From assembly GCA_032207245.1 (NCBI GenBank), contig CM063508.1, positions 188,833,457 to 188,897,456 of the forward strand: 64,000 nt of DNA, written 5' to 3'. Under the pieces are notes generated by a model, which saw only the letters and a program-made list of their open reading frames with translations, was not told the origin of the DNA and made no database searches. This document shows positions 42,844-54,943 of this stretch, in pieces. Source of the stretch: Pardosa pseudoannulata (Eukaryota > Arthropoda > Arachnida > Araneae > Lycosidae). Positions within the stretch are counted from its first letter, which is position 1. Each line of letters opens with the position of its first letter. The translations under genes and the position numbers were made by a program.

Positions 42844-45031
42844 TTTAATATCGCTTTTCAAAAACAGATGTTAGTTTTTAGTAAAGTAATAAAATATATG
42901 TAAACTTTCATTCCTCTTCCCCGCAGACCCCTTCCTTTCGCATTATCCAATGGGGTATACCTATTTTCACGGTTGTCAGCCAATTGGACTCATAGAATGT
43001 ATATGAAAATAAACAAATAGAGTAATAAATATAGTATAAAGTAAATATAGAGAAGAAGTCATGAACACTTCCATTCCAACGACAGAAATTCCTGCTACTG
43101 ACGCACAGAAGAATGGTCAAGTTCGACCATCTTGCCAAAGAAACAGATGTAGAAACCATTGTGCTCGATGGAATAGAAATGGTGGCTGAAAATGGATTTC
43201 AAAAACAGATTTTATATGTGAAAAAATGTTTTCCATGAATTTTTTGATAATAAACATTTTATTTAAATTCATTTGGAACTATTTTCTTTGCAAAAAACTT
43301 CCATTTTCTTGTAACAGTCCAATGGGCTCCCTTCAGTAAAAATAGGTATAGGATCAACATCCTTAAATCTAGTGTTAAAGGAAACAAAAGTAATGTAGAA
43401 AATTATAAACTGTTCAAAAATAAATTGTACAAAAATTAACTATCTACAGATATATTTAGCATTTAAAGACATATTATATTTCATTTTAATTACACTTGTA
43501 TTATCACAGAAATCAAAATACTTTTATCTAAAATAATATAGCTTACACATAATTTGAAGGAAACATAAAATTGTGTGAAATCATTTAGAGCTAATACATC
43601 TTTTATAGATGTTAAACTTTCATACGACTGGAAGGTAATTTTAAGTATACACCTTACCTTACTGTAATATTCGATGAAGTGATATCCAAGAAATTCAAAT
43701 CTCTTGGCACAGTAGTAGTCGCATTCACACAAAATGATTGAGGATCTCTCCTCTGCCATATGACAGCCCCTATGTACTGGGCTGTCTGCAATACCAATAA
43801 TGTTAAGGTGCCTCTTGAGGCAACAGTGTTCCATCAACAGACCTATGGCCACCCTTAGCTCATTATTACTGAGCTTAAGTAGCTCGTTAGCCCTCATCCA
43901 GGGATATCCCTGGTTACGCTCCTTGGCCTGCCTTTGATGACCAGAATTAAGCCTAGCCCTGTAAGTCTCCCCCATTAGGAGGTCCTTAACAATCTTTCTC
44001 ACTACATTATGAGGAAGACCGAGTACCGGTTCTGGCCCAATGAAGGGCAGCTCAGACCCGTACTTTGCGAGATTATTTGAACCCATGAACTCCAGTACCG
44101 AAGATCAGCACTCTAACTATCGTTTGACCTTACTGTTATATGAATTTTTGTATTAAAACAAATATGCTATTTACTGAATTTAAATAATGAATAAAAGGAG
44201 ATTTTTAAAAACTTCATTGATTTTTTCAAATAATACCAATAATCAAAACCTTCAAAAGTCATTGTACTAAAAGAGGAGTGTACAGGATTTTAGAATGTTA
44301 CTGGACCATGATCTGAAAACAGGATAATGGCCTACTGATCCCAGAATAATAGACTTGAACTCAGACAATAGATAACAGGTGAACGAAGGCAGCTAACTAC
44401 CAATGAAATGACCAAAGCATTAGGCTACACAACTGCTGATTGCAATGCCTAGCTCTTGAGGCCAAATCATTCAATTTTAAAGGATGACCAGCAAATCCAA
44501 AAAAGTCGAGGTCTAAGACCAAAAGATAAGAAAAGAATGGGGGTATCAAAAGAAAAACTTACTTTACAAATCCCGATTAAAGATTTATATAACACTAATA
44601 ATTACAGAAATGTTTACATAAATATCCCAAATATCTTAACACACATTTTTGAAACTATTTAGTATCTTAGAACTTTTGTGACGTTTCAACCAGGGCTTCA
44701 AACTGGAACTGAACCAAAAACTGGGAAAAACAATTATTCTTGTTGGAACAAACACTGGAACTGAACAATCAATATATGTATAAATATAAATCAGTTTATT
44801 TTGGTCTGATATATCTTCAGTCATTTTGTTACTATAACCAACTTATCAATTTTTTCTAATTTAATGCCAACTATATAATTTTCGTCATTACATAAAATGA
44901 AACTATTCATTCCGAATTGAACCAATATATTTTTTTAGTGGAACCGGAACAAAAAAATTACAGTTTGAAGCCCTGTTTTCAACTTTTTTAATCCTTCTGT
45001 TACATAATAATTAGCAGAAAATAAAAACTGA

Positions 45032-45064
<33 letters not shown>

Positions 45065-46652
45065 CTACCAATAAGTATTTGGACACCTATGCAAATGACG
45101 ATATATGCAGTCCTCAGGAACATAATGTCCTCTGCCGGTATACATTGTGTAGGAAACAGCATCGGCATTACTGGCATGCAAGATATCGCGCACTTTGGAG
45201 CTCTATGATTTCGAGAAAGGTATAATTATCGGGTATCACAAATGTGGCCGATTCTTAAGGGACACATCTAGTGATCTGAAGTACCCAAAATCGTCAGTGG
45301 CCTATGTGATTGAGAAGTGTAAGGTGAACGGTGATTGTCAGAATGTACCCCGAGTCAGCAGACCAACGAAACTAGGAGATAGAGACCGACGAGTACTGTC
45401 CAGAGAAATTCGGAAGAACCGCACCCAACCGATGGCCCTTATCCATAAGGAGTTTCAACAGGCAGCCGGGCTTATTGTTTAAATGAATACCTGCCCAGAG
45501 CACTATCGAAAACCTCTGGGACGAGTTGGATTGCCAAATTAAGGGGTGCACTACCAGTCCAAAATTGATGAAGGAACTTGTACGTCTACTCCAAGCCAAG
45601 TGGAAGACAATACCACTAGCTATAATACAAAGACTTGTGGAAAGTATGCCCCAGAAGGTTCAAGTTGTAATTGCCTTTCATGCAGGCTCTACCAACTATT
45701 GATTTTGTATAAAGTTAGTTTTTCTTTTCTATCACAGGTGTCCAAATACTGTTTGGTAGACAGTGTATAAATATTCCTCCAAAGAAAACCACTTACCAAA
45801 GTAGCTGCAATAGCTTCACCCCAAACCTCAGACTTTTTCTGCCCACTTCCCACACTAATGTTACCCATCCCCAAACCACCTGTTGATTGTGGAGTTGAAC
45901 ATTTTACGGAGTTAGAAGAAGAAGCATTAGTGTTAGTAGAGGGTGGGGCAGCAACTTTAGAGGGAGATGTAGACTTAGGGATGTCATCTTCCCACTTCCT
46001 GACATCAGCAGCAAAAGCAGCCAATCTCGACTTAGAACCCAAACACAAGTCTTTGCTGTTAGTAGAAAACACATACATATTGCATTTATTCACCTCAAGT
46101 TCAGAAGTCGAATCCATTTCTTCCCCTGTTGAGAGAAAAAAAAATAATAATTTTCCAAAAAATTATGAAAGAATTGTTATTTATTGGCTAGTATTGCTAA
46201 AAAATTTATGGATTAAATACTCAAATTTATATTAATGTTTTATTTTATAAACATACATATTACACTAGTTTAAACCAGCATTTCTGAACCTATAGTATGC
46301 ATACAATTGCAGAGTTCCCACTCTTTTCCAGAAGGAAAATTAAGGACTTTCTAAGGACCAAAGTAACTTTTTATAAGGACCTACTTGAAATACATGACAT
46401 AATGACATAAACCCTATTTCCCGAGGAACACATTTTAATGATTATGTCCAGACAAGGCATCTTCAAGAAATGCCCTACAATATTTTAGAATTAACTTTTT
46501 AAAAATGTATAAAAATTAATATAAGATAAATCTATTTGACAAAAACTAATTTTGAAAAATGTACATCTAAAGTTTTTTGAGTGATCAAAATAAGAATAAA
46601 TTGTAAATACAATACAATATTATAAACAGTACTTTCTGAGGATTTAAAAATG

Positions 46653-46708
<56 letters not shown>

Positions 46709-47694
46709 GTTTGTATATACTAGCTGATTATACCCAACAATGACCTGGGAAAGAAGAAAGTTTTAGACTTTTCTATTACATTCAATGCAAGGAAAATTAA
46801 ACTTCCATAAGCAACTGAAATATCTACAACCCCCCCCCTCCATGTTTTGTTTAATTAAAATTTACTTGACTGTTAGCTATTAGAAAAAGGACAGCTGACT
46901 TTATAATTTAAACCTTTCCAGTATGCGAAAAATTATTTAATTGTCAAATAAATTTTTTAGCTCGTGACCATAAAAAATACAAGCTAAAAGTATTTTCATA
47001 ATTTTTAAGGATATCAAGGAAAGGAATTTTGAATTACTACAGTAATATACTGACAATATATATGTATTTGAGGATTTTCTTTACTATTAATACTGCACTT
47101 TTGGTTAGAAAATGTAAAAGAATGTTATGAACTTTAACAAATATTTATTTACTATTGACAAAGAAATTTCTAATAGTGCAAATTCACATACATAAAAAAT
47201 TTTAATTTGAAAGTTCAACAGATTTTTTTTTTTTTTTTTTTTTTTTGTATCAAATTTTTTCGCTCAAGTTCTGTAACTCAGCTTCTTATTCTTTTATATC
47301 TTTCCATGGAAGAAATTGATAGTGTTCCAATTTCAAAATTAAGGAGTTTTCAAGGTCCTTTGATAAAAATTAACTTGGTTTAAAGGCCCTAAAAAATGAA
47401 AGCTAAAATTAAGGAGTTCTTAAGGACTTTTAAGGACCATGGGAACCCTGCATTGGTAGTATGCGAAAAATAATAATGGTAGATATAAAAAAAATTTTTA
47501 ATTTTAATTTTAAAAAATCAAACATTTCATTTCTATAATTCATAAAATTATTTTAATATCATACAGAAAAGTTAAATTGTTTTTTTTTTGTTTTTTTTTA
47601 TAATTTTGTGTTTTAATTATAACTATTTATTAGTAAACAAAATATAACAAAATAGTAGATAAGCATGAAGCTTTGAACAAACCCACACATATAA

Positions 47695-47725
<31 letters not shown>

Positions 47726-47740
47726 AATATGTATATATAA

Positions 47741-47785
<45 letters not shown>

Positions 47786-47790
47786 CATAT

Positions 47791-47852
<62 letters not shown>

Positions 47853-50800
47853 CAGAGCATTTATAATACAGCATGATGTTTAGGTGTATTTCAATATAAT
47901 TTGTCTCATTATGTGATGTGAATACATAATCACCTTATTAAATGTATAAGGCAAATAAACATAATCACAATAACCAATTTCACAAAATACAATTATTTTT
48001 ACAAAATGCTACAATTTAGTATGATGTACAACCAAATAGTACCCAAGCCAAAAATAGTTAGGAAGTGAAGGTTTAAACCAGGCATGCCCAACCTGCGGCC
48101 CATTTAAAAACTTTTTGCGGAAAAATTGAAGTTTTCAACTGTCTATAGAGGTTTAGTCATTTTGACTATATACGGTTGAAACATAGAATTTTAGTTGTTA
48201 ATGTTTGCCATAATAAATATCACATATTATGTATATTAAGACTTGATAGTAACCAACGTAAACCTGGTCTTTGAGTAGGGTTGGACAGGTTACCTTGAAA
48301 TTTGAGTGTTCTAGAATATTCTATCAATCAGCCATTACTTATACAACCAGCAAGGTGTTGGGGGCGATTACAAATACAATGTAGTTAATGTTTATTGTTG
48401 GTGTAGCTATGATATATGTATAACAACTTTTACGTACAGTGGCAGCTGACACTGTAAAAATACATATTTTGAATATTGCTTGTTTTTTTTGAATTTCTTG
48501 TTTTATTTTTATATGTGCGGCCCACCTCAGTTAAGTAAATTGTTTTTTTAGCCCACCAGGGGTTGGACACCCCTGGTTTAAACTATTAAAATTTACCATT
48601 ATCTCCTTATCATAAAAATTTAAAGCTTGCTCAATCAAATAATGGGAAGAGAATATATTTGCAGTCAATGAATTTTAGCAATAATATGTTTAGTATAATT
48701 CGGCTTATTTTCAAAATTTTGATTCCATTACTACATAAAAATAAAAGATTCCATGTTGTTTGTGTAAATGAGGATGACACTAGTTTTGTTATATAAATGA
48801 AACAACTATATAGTCAAAAAATTAATACTAGTTCTGTTTGCATCTAATGTATATGTGGTTATAAAAAATGAACTTTTAAGATGAGAATTGCTATAAATTT
48901 TAGCAACTTAACAAAATATTTCTAGTTTTTATCTTGGAAGTTGAACGGCCAAATAATATCTACATTCAAAAAATCATGGGTATCATAAGTTTATTTTTCT
49001 TATTTGAGAAAACAATACTAATATCAACAAATGCTCTTTAAAAATAATTTATATTCTAAATAGTTTTGCCATCCTTTGCAAAACTATCTCTTGACAATTA
49101 AAATCGTAAGTTTTATTACTTTTATCAGAAATGAACCTCCTTGAAATACTGTTTTAGAAATAACCAGTGATAAAAATCACCCTTGTTGACATTTTCCTAT
49201 AACAATTCTTTATCCCAAATGTATATTTAACAGATTGTGTGCAGGTCCATTTTGCAGCGGAGTTGTACCGGGAGCGGGCGTTTTGAGCGCCCATTTAGTT
49301 ATTCAATTAAATCTCAATAGATTGAAAATTATTTCATTCTTTAATCAACTTTTTGTATTTTATATTGAAATATATAAACAAATATATATATAAATACATA
49401 CATATATATATATATATATAAAATATATAAATATACATATATATAATATCATTTTTGCAAAGATAAATAAAAAGTTAATTTTAAATCTCAATTGATTTTT
49501 TAAATCCACCTTCCTGTTCTGTGGTTCCGCATCGACTGATGTCAAAACTAGTTTTTATCTGTCTCCATTTTTCCAGAATCTCTGTAGTAGACAAGAACAT
49601 TCGACTTCGTTTTTCTGTATACACCATTATTTTTTTACCCACAAACAAACCATGTTGTTATGCTAACCTGTACTAGTGCGTGTCCCGTGCTCAAGTATCA
49701 ATCGTCAGAACATGTACTAGTACGTGTCCTGCATACTTAATATTAGAGATTTTTTTTATAGAATCTATCAAAATAAATTGAATAGCACCATGAACGCTTT
49801 AAGCCAGGTTCTTATTTTACTAACCAGCAGAAATTTGTATTTTTTTCAAATGGACAGGAAATCTTTCAACCTTATGGATTTATTTAGGAGCTTTAGATAC
49901 ACGGAACAAATTCTAAAAATTTAAAAAGAAAAATCTAGCTGCTTTTTTTTTTTTCCCCCTATGTGATATACTCATTTTATAATAAAATATGTGAATTCTT
50001 TACAGGGTATCTGCCAAAATAAAATTTTTCAAATCCATGACTTTTCATGCCTTTCCCTGATTTAGCAGATCATTTTCCATGACTTTAAAAAGCTTTCATT
50101 AAAGTATATATAAATAAAACTTCTGATGTACATACAAATAAAATATATGCTTTCAGAGGAATTACAGGAATTTTATCATAAAAAAAACTATAAACTTACT
50201 TTATAAGTGTTAATAAACTCACATACATAAAAATAAATTGTTGTATCTACATACCTAAGTTTAATCATACAGCAATTTTTCAATCAAAATGTTTCCAATT
50301 TTTGGTATTATCCAGGTAACCATGAATAATAGACAAATATAACATTTATATACAACATCCCTAGATAAACTTATATTTTGTGCAAAAATCTTAACTCATT
50401 TTTATTAAAAAATAATTATTATTATATTAATAAAATTTTAATCTACAATTTAAGAAAAAACCAGAATAATATACATTTACCCACCCATTAAGCTTTCTTG
50501 CTTTGAGTTTCCTTGGAGAACAAATTTTACTTGGTCAATAGGATAATACATAAATACCAAACTCAGTAACTTCAGCCAAATGACAAGTAAAAACAGAATT
50601 AAACAATTCAATGCATTTTTTAAATCGGTAGTTTAGCGGATCTATGACTTTCCATGAGTTTTACTCATTTTACTTAAAAAATCAAGACTTTCCATGACAA
50701 AATTAATCCATTGTCTAAATCCAGGATTTTCCATGACTTTCCAGGTGCGCGGACACCATGTCTTTAGTATTTAAATTCACTTACTTTGAAAAGTACTTTT

Positions 50801-51304
50801 TTTCAAGGCAGCCAGCCCCTTGGCCCTTGGAACAGAAAGACCTGTTACAAATGGAGAATCAACATCGTTTTGTATTTCAGCATTTTCTTTGTTTTCAGCT
50901 GAATATGAAGACTGCCAATTTGATTTATTAGGTTGTTCGTCTACAAAAGAAAAATAGTTACATCCAAATATGAAGGAGCCCTGATTTTTATGTATCAAAG
51001 CAGTTGAAATACTAGGATAATTAATGATGAAATTAGATGATATAAAATTATATTTAAGGGGGGAAAAAGGTATCTCTTTTAAAAAATGCACAATCTGAAG
51101 AACCTTTCACAGCGATGGTTAGCTCAGAAAAAATAGTCAAGAGACTTGTAAATAGTGACTGACTAATGGTATATAAATAGTATATACCATCTGTATATAG
51201 TATCTGATTGACCAAAATTGGAAAAATACCAACAGATTTTTAAAAGTACTCATCTATTTTCAGGGTTGGAAAAGAAATCGTGATTTAAAAAAATAAATAA
51301 ATAA

Positions 51305-51348
<44 letters not shown>

Positions 51349-53330
51349 GATTTATTTGACTTAAATCGGATTTTTTTTTAAATTAGGATTTCAGATTTCT
51401 TTGATTGATTCAGATTGATTTCAGATTTTGATTTCAGATTCAGATTTGATTTGATTCAGATTTCTTTTCAGATTAATTAGATTTCTTTGATTTTTTTCTG
51501 AATACTAATTTTAATTGTTGTTTTTATGTTTTTTGCAATATACATAGAATAGTTTGTTATAAGAAGTAACATTTTATCTATATAGTATATTCTACACACC
51601 GATTACCTAAAATTAAATATGTAAATTTTAATCTAAATACATTCCATTATTTTGTCATCGGATAGTGCAAACTCAATAAGATGTCAATTTAAAGAACAAA
51701 TTAAATATTCTTTTAATGCAAACTACTTATTTAAAAAAACAAATCCCAATTATTTCAATATTTTTGAAGCACCGAATAACAGATTTGTTTTAATAAAAAC
51801 ACTCGCTTTGATGCTTTATCTGCTCCTCATGGGTTACGAAGGCTAGAACGAATGATATCGAAAGAAGAAAACTGTCTTTCCATTCTGGCAGACGAAGCCA
51901 CGGCTTTCGTTTTTGGGTATACAAACTGGATTTCAAGTTCTGTAATTCTCTCTCTACCTCCCATTACATAACATGAATTTAAATAATCTGTCATTGTACT
52001 ACCCCTACTCCATACTTTCTGATAACGACCCCTCCATTCATGGAAAGCACATGATATCTATTGACACTTATTTACTTATTGGTATTACTGTGCTGACTGA
52101 TTCCCAATTCTCCTGTCTTTGGAATAGAGGTTTTAAAGAAGTGAAAAAAAAATGATTTAAATCATGCCAACAATGTCTACTTTAGTACAGTAATTGACAA
52201 ATAAAAGTTATTTTTGTACTACTACAACCTTCTTCATTCTGTTATTTTGTAATAATGCAAGTTGAACATTTCATCTGAAATTAATGGATCATAAGTCAAT
52301 TTCTAAGTTGAAATGTGGTCAACACAATGATACTAAAATACATTAGGAAGGGGAAGGTTATCTCAAATCTTTTCCCCTCTTCTTTTATTTTTTACTGTCG
52401 GCAATCAAAAAGTGATTATATTAGTATAATATCAGAAAAACAAAATGAAAAGTTTGGCCGACAATAAACTAATATAATGAAACACAGAAAGAGACAACAG
52501 CAAAATACTAAATGGCAAAAAATAAATAAAATTTGAAAAAATTTTGGACTGAAAAAAATAATTTATGCAATTTCTGGCATGTTTTTCTATAATTAATTTT
52601 GTATTTATTTTTAAGAATACAAAATACAACAGGGATTTGTTTTTCAGACTAAAATATAATTACTTCTTAAAGCAGCTATTCCACGGGTGTCTGAAGTAGA
52701 ACTAACTGGAACAAAAACAGAATTGCAATCTTCATTTCGTCTTTTGTCCTTTTCTTCAGGAGAATAAGCTTGATATTTAGGGGACTTGTTGGGAGGTTCA
52801 TCTACAGGTGAAAGAAAATTTTAAATATTTATTACAAGTAGCCAATGAATTAAAAAAAAATTCAGATTATTAATTCAAACATATAAATGAGCAATTTATA
52901 TTTGTAATTTTATATTAATTTTAGGTAAATAAATATTTAAAAAATTATATAATAGCAGTATAATTAATAATGTATAAAAAAAATTGCCTGTGTATCTGTC
53001 CTTTACAGTATCCTAGACAGTTCTACTTATAATGTTGAGGCAATGCAGTAAAAATGAAAGTTAGGGGCTCCATTACTTTTTCTAATTAATATTTTAATGA
53101 TTTTCATCCTCTTAAAGTATTGAGTTTTCAAGAATATAATCAATTATACAAAATAATACAAAATTCATACAGTAAGAAACATTCCCTCCATTTTGCAAAT
53201 CTCGCTAAATTTTACATGGCACGAAAGTTGGTATTGTTGCATAATTCCACTACAGAATTTATATAAGGAGGGCAAACCTTTTTTAACACTAGATATATGG
53301 ACCGAGCTCATTGGACTCATTAAAAATTGG

Positions 53331-53380
<50 letters not shown>

Positions 53381-54846
53381 AAAACTTTAATATCCCTTTT
53401 CAAAAACATACGTTGGTTTTGAGTTAAGTAATAAAACAGATGTCCACTTTCATTCCTCTTCCCCTTCCTTTCGCATTATCCAATGGGGTAGACTTATTGT
53501 CACGGTGGTGAGCCCATTTGACTCTTAGAAGGGTTTAACAGTGAATCGCATAACATGAAATTTATTGGTCGACTCAAGTAAATATTTCACAAAAAGATTT
53601 TATTTTCCAATTGGCTGAAGAGCTAAGTCAATATAGAGAAGCAGTCGAGAACACTTCCATTCCAATGACAGAAATTCCTGCAACTGACGCACGGAAGAAT
53701 GGTCAAGTTCAACCATCATGCCAAAGAAACAGATGTACAAACCATGGTGCTCAATGGAATAGAAATGTTGGCAAAAAATGGGTTTTAAAAAGATTTTATA
53801 CGTAAAAAATGTTTTCCATGAATTTTTGGATAATAAACATTTCATTTAAATTCATTTGGAACTATTTTCTTTGCAAAAACTTCTATTTTCTTGTATGAGT
53901 CCAATGGGCTCACTTCAGTACAAATAGGTATAGGATCAACACCCGTAAATCTAGTGTAAATGTGTATACCAGTTAAAATAGAGTTTATTATTTTCAGGTG
54001 TCCAGTGTGCACCTTGTTTTATTTCTTCTAAAAATCATATTTAAAACCTTATTACCTACATAAAAGTGTTTCATTTTAAAAATTATTTTCCCATTGTGAG
54101 AATGCTCTTTTTTAACTCCACATTTGATGTCTTCTTTTTAATGTTGTTTTCAGTGCATGTACATGAATAAAAATAATTGAGTATGCATGTAATCATTTCC
54201 CCAAAATCTGATGATTTGCCCTCTCCCATATATACATACAAAATTGGAAGCATAAAATAGCAAAGGTTTATAGAATACAGCAAAGGTTTTACATCTCTCA
54301 CTTAACTATGTTCTACAGTTTGATTTGGAGTCAACATTTATTTGTCAGTAATCTTTGTACTGTAAATAAAACACTGAATATGGTATATTTTGACTATTAT
54401 ATGCATAGAATGGCAGCTTTCAATAACTTGATGGCAAGAATATAAAATTTTATATCTATATTTTATATCTATATATGTATTCCAGCAATGCTGGTTAATT
54501 ATGCTAGCAGTGCACTATAAATAAAAATGATACTTTAATATTACAGAATTTGAATATAAGAAATTAGCTATTATTCTATACAATATTTTGCAGGATAAAA
54601 AGTAACTATTTAGCTGACTAAATAAAACACTTTAACAATTAAATAAATTCTTGAAAACAAATCACTAGTACTGAGTGCAGATTTCATACCCTACAGTTTT
54701 GTAAATAAATTAATATTAAAGTAATATGAAAATTTATGATCATTATAGATATATATTTTCAGATTCTACAAACATTTTAATTTTCATAAAACAAATATAG
54801 TCTTAAATTGCAGTTTTATCGATTTCATATTATCTCTCACTAAGGC

Positions 54847-54943
<97 letters not shown>

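Larger units (their letters stand above)
45059..45765 (+). mobile_element. Internally deleted Tc1-type transposon
   Basis: Termini CACTGTCTACCAATAAGTAT and, inverted, CACTGTCTACCAAACAGTAT, each followed by TTGGACACCT. A TA follows the right end; the left end has merged with a (TA)n(CA)n tract. Confidence 0.82.
46276..48070. mobile_element. hAT MITE, interrupted second copy
   Basis: Begins CAGCATTTCTGAACC and ends AGTTAGGAAGTGAAG, flanked by GTTTAAAC at 46268-46275 and 48071-48078. It is homologous to 36931-37177 over both ends (for example GTGATGTG(G/A)ATACA and GTATGATGTACAA). It is interrupted by the 5-bp hAT-like copy E (46310-47450) and by long microsatellites. Confidence 0.82.

Noticed and set aside
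45858..46235. 125-codon plus-strand open frame
   Set aside because: Antisense shadow of anillin exon 5.
47613..47874. Overlapping open frames of alternating Ile/Tyr (also at 56455-56730, 56895-57163, 33684-33896)
   Set aside because: They are translations of (TA)n and (CA)n microsatellites, with no coding signal.
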